Shown: positions 21,274-29,510 of the stretch, piece after piece | How positions within the stretch are numbered: position 1 is the first letter of the stretch | Layout: each line of letters starts with the position of its first letter | IMG/VR virus record: IMGVR_UViG_3300025759_000019 | Span: 1-39,247 of that record | Source of the DNA: a virus | DNA: 39,247 bases | Strand: one strand, 5' to 3' | Notes under the pieces: model-generated | What the model saw: the letters and a program-made list of their open reading frames with translations, nothing else | What the model was told of the DNA's origin: nothing | Database searches by the model: none | Made by a program: the position numbers and the translations under genes

Positions 21274-22085
21274 GCACAATAAAAGTTAAGAACGGTGATA
21301 ACGCCGACAAATATTTTCAGACACAAGGAACAGGTACAGAACTTGATCCTTTTAGAATGGTTACAGATGTATCTATTCAATCAGGCACAACACCTCTATT
21401 TGTTGTAAACTTTAGTAATGTCGTAGCAGAAACAACATTAACAGGTGCAACTGCATTAGATGATTACATAATTAATGTTACAAGTTCTACAGGCTTTTTA
21501 ATAGGTCAGTATCTAACTATTTATAGTGTAGCAAGTAATAGAGTTTTCTTCGCAAAAGTATTAGTTATTATATCAGGAGCTATAACATTAGACAGACCTT
21601 TAGATTTTGCTTTTGCTATTGGTGATGATGTGACAGTAGGAAGCACAGAGATGAATGTAGACGGTAGTGTAACACCACAGATTTTTGGTGTGCGTAATCC
21701 TGGTATCGCAGACATACCTTTAGAAATAGATATATCTCGTTTAATGTTTGCAATGCTTACAGCAACAACACCAACACTAACTGATTTAGGTGATATACCA
21801 AACGGTGTAACAAGAGGTGTACAGATTAGACGTGTAGATGGCACATATCAAAACATATCAAACTTTAAGAGTAATAATGAAATGAAGAATTTGATGTATG
21901 ATATAGAGGTTCAAACAGTAGCACAAAATGCTCAAGATGGTTTAACAGGTCGATTTACATTTGAAAGATTAGGTCAGGTAGTGCGTATTGGTGCAGGTGA
22001 AGATCTACAGATAATAATACAAGATGATTTGACGTCTTTAAATTCATTCACAGCAATTGCCGAAGGCTCACAAGTAACAGACTAA
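21270..22085 (+). CDS. Virion tail-associated protein (271 aa)
   Basis: Beta-rich product (NADKYFQTQGTGTELDPFRM, then TTLTGATALDDYIINVT and RPLDFAFAIGDDVTVGS) resembling a conserved structural protein of flavobacterial phages. The C-terminal end (RLGQVVRIGAGEDLQIIIQD) may be a small beta domain. It overlaps both neighbours, as expected in a tail operon. Exact role not determined. Confidence 0.55.
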   Translation: MSTIKVKNGDNADKYFQTQGTGTELDPFRMVTDVSIQSGTTPLFVVNFSNVVAETTLTGATALDDYIINVTSSTGFLIGQYLTIYSVASNRVFFAKVLVIISGAITLDRPLDFAFAIGDDVTVGSTEMNVDGSVTPQIFGVRNPGIADIPLEIDISRLMFAMLTATTPTLTDLGDIPNGVTRGVQIRRVDGTYQNISNFKSNNEMKNLMYDIEVQTVAQNAQDGLTGRFTFERLGQVVRIGAGEDLQIIIQDDLTSLNSFTAIAEGSQVTD

Positions 22086-22234
22086 TGATAGACCTAATAC
22101 TTAAAATGCTAGACATTGATAAAATGTATGGTGTATCTAAGAATATAGATATAGCCAAAGGTGTAAATAAATTACCATTAACTTTTCGAGAGGGATGGGA
22201 ACAATATAAAAGAAAGATAAATGGCAGTTACTAA
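22085..22234 (+). CDS. Small tail-operon protein (49 aa)
   Basis: ATG 22085 reads to TAA 22232-22234. The product starts MIDLILKMLDIDKMYGVSKN and ends with a basic segment (EGWEQYKRKINGSY). It overlaps the tape measure gene by 14 bp. A small accessory to tail assembly is possible; no family recognised. Confidence 0.5.
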   Translation: MIDLILKMLDIDKMYGVSKNIDIAKGVNKLPLTFREGWEQYKRKINGSY

Positions 22235-23627
22235 ACACGTAATAATAGACGTACAGGAGCAAGGAATAGATGAACTTAACCATAAAGTAAACAAGCTAGA
22301 CAAAAATTTAGACGGTGTAGATTCATCATCTAAAAAAGCATCAGCAGGATTAAAAGATGTTGGTGATAATGGAGGTGCTATTGCTGTTTTAGATTCTGTT
22401 ACAGGTGGTTTAGCTACTAGAATAAGAGATGCAGCAGAAGCATCTAAACTATTTAGTTTTTCTCTTAAAGGTATGCGTACTGCATTAATCGCTACAGGTA
22501 TAGGTGCTTTAGTTGTAGCACTTGGAACTATTGCTTTATTTTGGGATGAGATAGTAGAACTTATTGAAAATGCCAACGGTAAGTTGCAAGAGCAAATAGA
22601 CTTATCTATTAAAGCACAAGAAACGACACAATTAAGAATAGATATATTAGATAAACAAATTGCCTTAAATGAAAAACTAGGTAAGGGTAATGAATTACTA
22701 CAAGAACAAAGAATTGCTTTAGTTAAAATATTAAGGGAACAGAACGCAGAAGAAATAGCAGGTTTAGAGTTACAAGCCGAAAAATTAAAAACATCTACTT
22801 TAGAATTAAGCACTAGAGAAAAGATATTACGTGCTGTAATGAACACTATCTCTATCGGTAGTGGTGATGCATTTATAGCTGAAAAGCAATTAGAAGCATC
22901 TAAACAATATTTAGACATACAGGCTTTAATACTAAAAGCTAAAGGTGAGCAGATAGATTTAGATACTAAATTATTTGATTTAGAAAACCCAGAAACAGAT
23001 GGAGGTGCAGGTGGTACAAAAAGAGAAAAAGTATCAACTGTAGGAGGTGAATTAACTACTGCACAATTAACAGAACTAGAAACAAACGCTGAATTTGAAA
23101 CTAGAAAAACAGCACAAGAGGCAGACGGAGCTAAAGCACGAGAAATAATAGCACAATTAGAAGCGGAAGCAAAAGCAGAGGCACTTAATTCTTATGCTAA
23201 TGCATTAGCAGATGTTTCACAGTTAGTAGGTAAAGAAACAGCAGCAGGTAAAGCATTAGCAATAGCATCTACTTTAATATCTACATATTTGGCAGCACAA
23301 CAAGCGTATGCAAGTCAGTTAGCGATACCTACACCAGATGCACCAATTAGAGCAGCATTAGCAGCAGGTGTAGCGGTAGCATCAGGTTTAGCAAATGTAA
23401 AAGCAATATTAGCAGTTAAAACTCCTTACGGTGGTTCTGGTGGTGGTGGCGGAGGGCAAACACCATCAGCACCATCATTTAACGTGGTAGGAAATAGCGG
23501 TGCATCACAAATAGCACAAACAATTAACCAAGACCAACAACCAGTAGAGGCGTATGTAGTAGCAGGTAATGTATCATCAGCACAAGAGTTAAACCGAAAT
23601 ATAGTAGAGACTGCTAGTATAGGGTAA
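22221..23627 (+). CDS. Tape measure protein
   Basis: The product is 468 aa. The N-terminal region is helical (GIDELNHKVNKLDKNLDGVD), followed by a hydrophobic segment (IATGIGALVVALGTIALFW, about 90-108). A long glutamate/glutamine-rich coiled part and an alanine-rich hydrophobic region (ISTYLAAQQAYASQLA) follow, then a glycine linker. That order is typical of tape measure proteins, which set tail length. At roughly 1.5 angstrom per residue, a rule for siphophages, the tail would be about 70 nm, a short siphovirus tail. Confidence 0.75.
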   Translation: MAVTKHVIIDVQEQGIDELNHKVNKLDKNLDGVDSSSKKASAGLKDVGDNGGAIAVLDSVTGGLATRIRDAAEASKLFSFSLKGMRTALIATGIGALVVALGTIALFWDEIVELIENANGKLQEQIDLSIKAQETTQLRIDILDKQIALNEKLGKGNELLQEQRIALVKILREQNAEEIAGLELQAEKLKTSTLELSTREKILRAVMNTISIGSGDAFIAEKQLEASKQYLDIQALILKAKGEQIDLDTKLFDLENPETDGGAGGTKREKVSTVGGELTTAQLTELETNAEFETRKTAQEADGAKAREIIAQLEAEAKAEALNSYANALADVSQLVGKETAAGKALAIASTLISTYLAAQQAYASQLAIPTPDAPIRAALAAGVAVASGLANVKAILAVKTPYGGSGGGGGGQTPSAPSFNVVGNSGASQIAQTINQDQQPVEAYVVAGNVSSAQELNRNIVETASIG

Positions 23628-23637
23628 ACAACTTTTA

Positions 23638-23667
23638 AAACAGTTAACATAAATTTTTGTTATATAA
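23638..23667 (+). promoter_or_regulatory. Degenerate copy of the late-promoter motif
   Basis: TTTGTTATATAA (23656-23667) is identical to the copies at 15599 and 26223. The upstream half (23638-23644, AAACAGT) matches TAACAAA only partly. The start codon of the protease gene is at 23671. Confidence 0.5.
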
Positions 23668-23670
23668 TAG

Positions 23671-24603
23671 ATGAAAGTGTACGAAGCAATTTTTGACGAG
23701 GATTCTACTAAAGGTGTTTATGGCATTTCTTTGGTAGAAAGTCCTGCGATTATGGAAGAGTGGGTTATGTTAGCCGACCATCCAAAAGAGGTTAAATTTT
23801 CTGCTGTAGATGATACTAAGAACCTTTTATTAGGTGCTGTATTAATCCCAGAGCAGAGGATTTATAGAAATATGAACGGTAACGAGTTTGAAATGAAGTT
23901 TTCTGCTGACACAATAGAAAAGTTAGCACATAATTTCCAAAAACAAAGTTATCAAAATAACTCTAGTTTAGAGCATGACACACCATTAACAGATGTAACT
24001 TTTTCTGAAACTTGGATCGTACAAGACCCAAACAACGATAAGAGTAACGCACACGGTAAAACTTACCCTAAAGGTACATGGGTTGCAATGAGCAAAGTTA
24101 GTGATTCAGTCTATGCTAAAGCTAAGAGCGGTGAAATAAAAGGTTTCTCAATTGATGGGATTCTACAATTAACAGAAGTAAATTTTAATAAAAACCAGAT
24201 AAATATGAATGTAGATTTAAAATCTGCTTTTGATGAATTTAAAGGAGAAATTAAAGCTCTATTAAATTTGGATAAAAAAGATGAACAAATTGAGGTAGTA
24301 GCCGAAGAGGTTGTTGCAGAAGTAGAAACGCCTGTATTAGAAGAGGATTCTTTTGATGTTGAAGCGTTTAAAAAAGACTTATCCGAGATGTTAGCACAGT
24401 TTAGTACTGATGTGGATGGTAAAATTGAAGCGGTTAAAGTTGAGTTTTCTAACGCTAAAGAGGTTTTAGTTAAGGAGAACGAAGATTTAAAAGTTGAATT
24501 ATCTAAAGAACCAGAAGTAGCACCTTTAAAAAAATTAGGTGAAGTAGATGTAAAGCTAACCAAAGCGGGTAGATTACTTGAATTAATGAGAAATAATAAA
24601 TAA
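23671..24603 (+). CDS. Prohead protease (XkdF-like) with scaffold domain
   Basis: The product is 310 aa. Residues 1-175 match XkdF-type proteases: KGVYGISLVESPAI, EHD at 101-103 and GFSIDG at 158-163, so H102 and S160 are the likely catalytic pair. Residues 190-310 are acidic and coiled (FKGEIKALLNLDKKDEQIEV), like a scaffold. One protein would thus shape the prohead and then cleave. It precedes the capsid gene by 4 bp. Confidence 0.75.
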   Translation: MKVYEAIFDEDSTKGVYGISLVESPAIMEEWVMLADHPKEVKFSAVDDTKNLLLGAVLIPEQRIYRNMNGNEFEMKFSADTIEKLAHNFQKQSYQNNSSLEHDTPLTDVTFSETWIVQDPNNDKSNAHGKTYPKGTWVAMSKVSDSVYAKAKSGEIKGFSIDGILQLTEVNFNKNQINMNVDLKSAFDEFKGEIKALLNLDKKDEQIEVVAEEVVAEVETPVLEEDSFDVEAFKKDLSEMLAQFSTDVDGKIEAVKVEFSNAKEVLVKENEDLKVELSKEPEVAPLKKLGEVDVKLTKAGRLLELMRNNK

Positions 24604-24607
24604 ATAA

Positions 24608-25540
24608 ATGGCAACAGTAACAACAGTATCGAGTAACTACGCAGGTAAGGTAGCAGGTTCGATTATAGGTGCAGCTTTTAAAGAAGCAGACACATTAAGA
24701 TTAGGTCTTTTAACAGTAGCGCAAAACGTTAACTTTGAAATGAACCTTAGAAAAATTGCGTACACAGATGGTACGGTAGACTACACATGTGGTCACGCAC
24801 CAGCAGGTACAATTACTTTATCAGAGAAAAAAATCACACCTAAGAAAGTGAAAAATGATTTCGACATCTGTAAAGAAGATTTCAGACAAACATGGTCAGA
24901 AGATAGCGAAGGTGCATCAGCATCTAATCCAAACGCACCTGCTGACATCATGGAAGCGATTTCAATGGAGATTCTAGGAGCACAAGCACAGAAAGTAGAT
25001 GATGAAATCTGGTCAGGTGTTAATGCAACAGCAGGAGAGATTGGTGATGGTCTTTTAGTACAATTTGCAGCAGATGCAGGTATCATCAAAGCAGGTAACG
25101 GTATTACAGCTTTAGCAGCAGCAACTACAGAAGCAAACGTAGAGGCTCATTTAAAAGCAGCATTATCAGCAGTACCAGTAGCAATCAGACGTAAGCAATT
25201 AACAGTTGCAGTTAGTCCTGATGTATTCCAGGCGTATTCTTTTTACTTAATTTCTAAAGGAATTTCTAACGATGGTACAGCAGACGAGAAACAAGCAAAA
25301 TTCGGTAAGTATATGTTAACAGAAGTTAACGGTTTACCTGATAATACGATTGTAGTATTTGAGAAAAGTAATGTAGTTTTCGCTACAGGTTTGTTAGGTG
25401 ATCATAATGAGATTGCTTTAGTTGATGAAGATTCTATTGGGCTTTTAACAGGTCAAGTAAGAGGTAAAGTAGTTTATAATGGTGGCGTAGGTTATTACAA
25501 TTCAGAAGAGATTGTATGGTTACTTACAACAGCAGTATAA
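24608..25540 (+). CDS. Major capsid protein, HK97-fold
   Basis: The product is 310 aa. The N-terminal arm, then GHAPAGTITLSEKKITPKKV, FDICKEDFRQTW (E-loop and P-domain-like) and VRGKVVYNGGVGYYN near the end are typical of capsid proteins of Bacteroidota siphophages. DNA composition is richer in gca and gct codons than its neighbours, as expected for a highly expressed gene. It follows the protease/scaffold gene and ends before a strong terminator. Confidence 0.8.
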   Translation: MATVTTVSSNYAGKVAGSIIGAAFKEADTLRLGLLTVAQNVNFEMNLRKIAYTDGTVDYTCGHAPAGTITLSEKKITPKKVKNDFDICKEDFRQTWSEDSEGASASNPNAPADIMEAISMEILGAQAQKVDDEIWSGVNATAGEIGDGLLVQFAADAGIIKAGNGITALAAATTEANVEAHLKAALSAVPVAIRRKQLTVAVSPDVFQAYSFYLISKGISNDGTADEKQAKFGKYMLTEVNGLPDNTIVVFEKSNVVFATGLLGDHNEIALVDEDSIGLLTGQVRGKVVYNGGVGYYNSEEIVWLLTTAV

Positions 25541-25560
25541 CACTTAATTAATAATCATAT

Positions 25561-25596
25561 AAAAAGGTGGTAATCAACAAGACTACCACCTTTTTT
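25561..25596 (+). terminator. Strong Rho-independent terminator after capsid gene
   Basis: AAAAAGGTGGTA (25561-25572) pairs perfectly with TACCACCTTTTT (25584-25595) over an 11-nt loop, followed by T residues. It would limit read-through from the capsid gene. Confidence 0.8.
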
Positions 25597-25615
25597 ATTA
25601 AAAATATATAATAAT

Positions 25616-26146
25616 ATGGCATGTGTATTAACAAGCGGAAGAACAGAACCTTGTAGAGATGCGATAGGTGGCTTAAAGGCTGCTTACTTCATCGACTTTC
25701 AAGAGGATTCTTTCACCATAGCAGCAGGTGAAGCTACTGCAATTGATGTTGGTGTTACAGAGGTTTTTAAGTACGAATTACTAGCAGATGGTAATACGCT
25801 TGTAGAAACTTTTACAGCAGATCAGAACAACGGCACTTCAATATATGAACAAGTATTAGCTTTGGCCTTAAAGAAGCAAGATAAAGAGACAGCAAACGAG
25901 TTGGCTTTAATTGTAAAAGCTAGACCTATTGTAGTAGTTCAGTTTAGAGATGGAACTTATAAAATAGTTGGTGTATCAGATGGTACAGTAGCGACAGGTG
26001 ATATTCAATCTGGAGGTGCGAAAGCAGACTTCAACGGATATAATTTAACCCTAACAGCAACGGAAGTAAGTCCTGCGCCTACATTAGATGCATTAACAGT
26101 AACAGCGTTATTAGCATTAGTGAGCGTAACAAATATTAATCCTTAG
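25616..26146 (+). CDS. Major tail tube-like protein, paralog A
   Basis: The product is 176 aa, starting MACVLTSGRTEPCRDAIGG. The opening C-x-LT-x-GRTE-x-C-R-x-x-IGG-x-K, the middle QVLALALKKQDKETANELAL, and GDIQSGGAKADFNGYNLTLT match the tail tube-like gene at 28950-29510 of this genome position by position. Tail tube subunits are abundant and stack around the tape measure. It lies between two terminators, giving its own transcript. Confidence 0.65.
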   Translation: MACVLTSGRTEPCRDAIGGLKAAYFIDFQEDSFTIAAGEATAIDVGVTEVFKYELLADGNTLVETFTADQNNGTSIYEQVLALALKKQDKETANELALIVKARPIVVVQFRDGTYKIVGVSDGTVATGDIQSGGAKADFNGYNLTLTATEVSPAPTLDALTVTALLALVSVTNINP

Positions 26147-26170
26147 TTTTTTTAGTTTTTTGTTTTTAGG

Positions 26171-26203
26171 ATGCCTTAATTAATTTTAGGGCATTTCTTT
26201 TTT
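26171..26203 (+). terminator. Rho-independent terminator after tail tube gene
   Basis: ATGCCTTAA (26171-26179) pairs with TTAGGGCAT (26186-26194), 9 bp with one G-T and a 6-nt loop, followed by TTCTTTTTT. Confidence 0.75.
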
Positions 26204-26204
26204 A

Positions 26205-26234
26205 TAACAAAAAACATCTTTATTTGTTATATAA
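26205..26234 (+). promoter_or_regulatory. Repeated late-promoter motif, copy 3
   Basis: TAACAAA (26205-26211), 11 bases, TTTGTTATATAA (26223-26234), then TAG and the start codon at 26238. It follows the terminator directly, so it should start a new transcript carrying portal and connector genes. Confidence 0.65.
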
Positions 26235-26237
26235 TAG

Positions 26238-26540
26238 ATGATAGTAGTAAACCCAACATTAGGCACGAATCCAATTAGTTTTTTACCTCGTTATTACGAA
26301 GATTCAACAACTAATATAGAAGTATTTATAACCAACGAAGACACTAGGCGTGATTTAGTACACAACTTAACTGATATTATTAAAAATGATGGTTTTATTT
26401 TCTTCACAACAGATGCAACTTTTATAAATAACAGTACTTATAGGCTTAAAGTAGTCGATAATACACAAGGATTAGTTATCTTTAGAGCTAAAGTGTTCGC
26501 AACTAATCAGATTAAACAAAACTATTCAATAAATGGATAA
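26238..26540 (+). CDS. Small virion-operon protein (100 aa)
   Basis: Beta-rich product (MIVVNPTLGTNPISFLPRYY, then FTTDATFINNSTYRLKVVDN) without a known domain. It precedes and overlaps the portal gene by 8 bp and starts immediately after a promoter motif. A small head or neck decoration role is possible, not shown. Confidence 0.6.
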   Translation: MIVVNPTLGTNPISFLPRYYEDSTTNIEVFITNEDTRRDLVHNLTDIIKNDGFIFFTTDATFINNSTYRLKVVDNTQGLVIFRAKVFATNQIKQNYSING

Positions 26541-28290
26541 TAACGATATAAAATTAATACAGTTAGGCTCTTATGTAAGACCTGATGTAAAAGAGTACTA
26601 CGGACGTAAATGGGTGCTTAACGGCGAAAAGAATAGTTATCCTCAGTATGTTATAGACAGACGTATTGGATCGCCAACGAACGGCAGTATTCTTGAAATT
26701 TTCTCTGAATTATTATATGGTAAAGGTTTATCTGTTAACGGTAGTGATGAAGTTTATGAAGAATTAGCAGAGATATTTCCTAAACGTGAGCAAAGGAAAT
26801 GCTTAGATGATTTTGAAACATTCGGATATTACTTCATGCAGATTCTAAAAGGCAAAGGTGCTGATAAAATTGCTAAGATTTTACATCTACCAGTTGATAA
26901 AATTGGACGTGATAAGATGGATGAGAACGGTGATATTAATGGTGCGTGGTATTGCGAAGATTGGAGCAACACATATAAATATAAACCTAAATATATCCCT
27001 GAGTTTAAAGGCAAAATGACAGAGCCTTTAATGGTTAAAAGTGTTGTACCTTATCAACAAGGGCAGGACTATTTTTCTTTACCTAACTATGTACAGGGTT
27101 TACAATACGCAGAAATGGAAGAAGAAATTTCTAACTATTGTATTAATCACATTAAAAACGGTTTATCCTTTGGTTACATAATCAACTTTAACAACGGTGG
27201 TAATTTAACACCAGAGCAAAAGAACGAAGTTGAAAAAATGATTAAAAACAAACTTACAGGTAGTTCTAATGCAGGTAAGTTTATATTATCGTTTAATGAT
27301 TCAAAGGAAGCAGAGGTTACAGTAGTACCTTTAGAGATAAACGATGCACATAGTCAATGGGAGTTTTTAACAAATGAAGCACGTCAGCAAATCTTCACAG
27401 CGCATGGTGCTTATCCTAATCTGTTTGGTATTGATTCAGGTAACGGTTTTAGCAATAATGCCGACGAATTAGATGTATCTTCTAAAATGCTACAAGATTA
27501 TAAAATTAGCCCTGTACAAAGTTATTTTATTGACGAATTAGCAGAGTTATTAGAATTAAACGGTTTAGAAACAGATTTAGTATTTATACCTTTAAGAGAT
27601 ACATATAAGAGTACAGAAGAAACACCAGAAGCAGAAGTAGTTGATGAGGTTGTTGATGAAAACGAATTAGAACAGGAAGATGTTAGGATGGCTGACCATG
27701 TTTGTTTATCTGATGATAACGAAGCGACAATAGAATTAGCAGATCATTTAATATCATTTGGTGAAGAATTAGACGAAAAAGAATGGTATCTATTAGCAGA
27801 AAACGAAGTAGACTATGAAACAGATGATTTAATTTATGAATCTATACAGTTTGCAACATCAACAGGTGTAGCAAGACCAAACGCAAAGAGTGAGCAAGAT
27901 AGCGAAGATATAGTAATAAGATATAGATACGTTGGTAATAAGTTACCAGAGCGTGATTTTTGTAGAAAGATGATGTTTGCCAATAAACTTTACAGAAAAG
28001 AAGATATACAGCAAATGGATCGTAGCGGTATTAATGATGGCTTTGGTTTAGGTGGCACTAATTCTTATAGTATTTGGCTATGGAAAGGCGGAGGTAAAAT
28101 GTCAACAGCATTTCCTAACGGAACTTGTAAGCATAAATGGAATAGAGAAATTTACCTAAAACGTGGTGGAGGTGTAGATGTTAATAGTCCATTAGCTAAG
28201 AAGATAAGCACAACAGCAGCTAGAAAGAAAGGTTATAAAGTACCTGTTAATGATTCAGATGTTTCAATAGCACCACATAGCAATAAATAA
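26533..28290 (+). CDS. Portal protein with MuF-like C-terminal region
   Basis: The product is 585 aa. Residues 1-370 look like a portal of Bacteroidota phages (YYGRKWVLNGEKNSYPQYVI, IFSELLYGKGLSVNG, ANLFGIDSG-like PNLFGIDSGNGFSNNADEL). Residues 370-585 form an acidic linker and a second region with RYRYVGNKLPERDFCRKMMF, SYSIWLWKGG and GTCKHKWNREIYL, recalling the Cys/His-rich end of Mu gpF-type minor head proteins. So a portal ring and a minor head function may be fused. The portal lies after the capsid gene, an unusual order. Confidence 0.65.
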   Translation: MDNNDIKLIQLGSYVRPDVKEYYGRKWVLNGEKNSYPQYVIDRRIGSPTNGSILEIFSELLYGKGLSVNGSDEVYEELAEIFPKREQRKCLDDFETFGYYFMQILKGKGADKIAKILHLPVDKIGRDKMDENGDINGAWYCEDWSNTYKYKPKYIPEFKGKMTEPLMVKSVVPYQQGQDYFSLPNYVQGLQYAEMEEEISNYCINHIKNGLSFGYIINFNNGGNLTPEQKNEVEKMIKNKLTGSSNAGKFILSFNDSKEAEVTVVPLEINDAHSQWEFLTNEARQQIFTAHGAYPNLFGIDSGNGFSNNADELDVSSKMLQDYKISPVQSYFIDELAELLELNGLETDLVFIPLRDTYKSTEETPEAEVVDEVVDENELEQEDVRMADHVCLSDDNEATIELADHLISFGEELDEKEWYLLAENEVDYETDDLIYESIQFATSTGVARPNAKSEQDSEDIVIRYRYVGNKLPERDFCRKMMFANKLYRKEDIQQMDRSGINDGFGLGGTNSYSIWLWKGGGKMSTAFPNGTCKHKWNREIYLKRGGGVDVNSPLAKKISTTAARKKGYKVPVNDSDVSIAPHSNK

Positions 28291-28291
28291 T

Positions 28292-28867
28292 ATGACATAT
28301 TTAATAACATCAGAAGAGATAAGACTAAATACACCAATGGGTGGGAATGTGGACAGCGACCGTTTCATTTCATTTATCAACGATGTACAGGTAATGGTTT
28401 TGGAGAATATATTAGGTACTAAACTTTTTGATAAAATAATTACAGACTTTGATAATGATGTTTTAGCAGGTTTATATTTACAAATGTTTACAGACTACAT
28501 TAAGCCTGTTTTATGGCACTCAGTATTTGCTGAGTATGTTAAGATAGGAAGTATTATTGTAGGTAATGGTGGTATGTATAAGCACGTAGCACAAGACGCA
28601 GAAACAGCATCACTAGAAGATATAAACTATGTTGCTAAAAACGCACAATCTAAAGCAGATACTTATATTGATAGACTTATACGTTTCCTTTCCGATCAAG
28701 ATGCAAATATACCAGAATACACAACTAATCAAGATAACGATTACGATATAGACCCTAAACACGCATTACAAACTATTAGCGGTTGGTATTTACAAAGTGA
28801 TGAGCGTGTAGATAATTGGGAAATATCAAGCTCAGGAAGTGGTGGTAACTTTATAGAATTAGAGTAG
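28292..28867 (+). CDS. Head-tail connector/head completion protein (DUF6712-like)
   Basis: The product is 191 aa. EEIRLNTPMGGNVDSDRFIS, FINDVQVMVLENILGTKLFD and LQMFTDYIKPVLWHSVFAEY form the helical core of gp6-like connectors of flavobacterial phages, which seal the portal and offer the neck surface. The gene starts 1 bp after the portal stop, supporting the role. Confidence 0.7.
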   Translation: MTYLITSEEIRLNTPMGGNVDSDRFISFINDVQVMVLENILGTKLFDKIITDFDNDVLAGLYLQMFTDYIKPVLWHSVFAEYVKIGSIIVGNGGMYKHVAQDAETASLEDINYVAKNAQSKADTYIDRLIRFLSDQDANIPEYTTNQDNDYDIDPKHALQTISGWYLQSDERVDNWEISSSGSGGNFIELE

Positions 28868-28981
28868 ATGCAATACAAAAGAAAAAAGAAGTACAACAAA
28901 CAAAAGGACGAAGATTTAAAAAAGGTTGAATTATACCTAAAAAAAGTACATGAGCTGCACGTTGACAAAAGGAAGGACTGA
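28868..28981 (+). CDS. Small lysine-rich peptide (37 aa)
   Basis: ATG 28868 reads to TGA 28979-28981. MQYKRKKKYNKQKDEDLKKV continues as a basic helix. It begins at the connector stop and overlaps the next gene by 32 bp. Possibly a small virion or assembly factor; the long overlap lowers confidence. Confidence 0.4.
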   Translation: MQYKRKKKYNKQKDEDLKKVELYLKKVHELHVDKRKD

Positions 28982-29510
28982 AATAGGATGCAGGAGCAAT
29001 ATAGGCGGTGTTAAAAGCGTTTATTTATTTCCTTTTGTAGATTATGCTTATAATTTAATTGGAGGCGTTAGAGGTGTTGAAATAACTTCTTTTCCATCAA
29101 CTACTTTATATAAATATGAAACAACAGGAGCAAACTTTTCTGAAACTATAACCAATGATGATAATGGTGTAAGTTATGAGCAGAGTTTGACGTTTACTTT
29201 ATTTAAACAAGATTTACTAACCACTAATGAACTAAACAGATTAACACAGATTGATTTAAGGTATATCGTAGAGTATAACGATGGTAGTTTTAAAATGGGT
29301 GGTGTTTATAACGGTGCAAGGCTAGAAGATTATAGTATAGAAAGCGGAGGAAACAAAGCCAGTCTAAATGGCTATAATTTAACTTTCAATAGTACAGAAG
29401 AATATAGTGCACCATTTTTAAGTGACTTAGGTATTTTAGGTGGTTACTTACTTTTAGAAGATAATTTTAACGTATTGCTAGAAACTAGCGAATTAATAAT
29501 TTTACAATAA
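28950..29510 (+). CDS. Major tail tube-like protein, paralog B
   Basis: The product is 186 aa, beginning MSCTLTKGRTEIGCRSNIGG and containing YEQSLTFTLFKQDLLTTNEL and IESGGNKASLNGYNLTFNST. These match the 25616-26146 product throughout, so the two are paralogs. Its C-terminus (FLSDLGILGGYLLLEDNFNV) differs and may be a short add-on. Being next to the fibre genes, it could be a specialised tube or tail-tip subunit. Confidence 0.6.
   Translation: MSCTLTKGRTEIGCRSNIGGVKSVYLFPFVDYAYNLIGGVRGVEITSFPSTTLYKYETTGANFSETITNDDNGVSYEQSLTFTLFKQDLLTTNELNRLTQIDLRYIVEYNDGSFKMGGVYNGARLEDYSIESGGNKASLNGYNLTFNSTEEYSAPFLSDLGILGGYLLLEDNFNVLLETSELIILQ

Noticed and set aside
22178-22918. A 246-codon minus-strand frame opposite the tape measure gene
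   Set aside because: It is serine/leucine/alanine-rich in the way expected of the reverse of a helical gene, lies entirely opposite a clear gene, and has no neighbours on its strand.
24111-24623. A 170-codon minus-strand frame opposite the scaffold region
   Set aside because: Serine- and asparagine-rich shadow of an acidic coiled-coil coding sequence; no leader or operon context.
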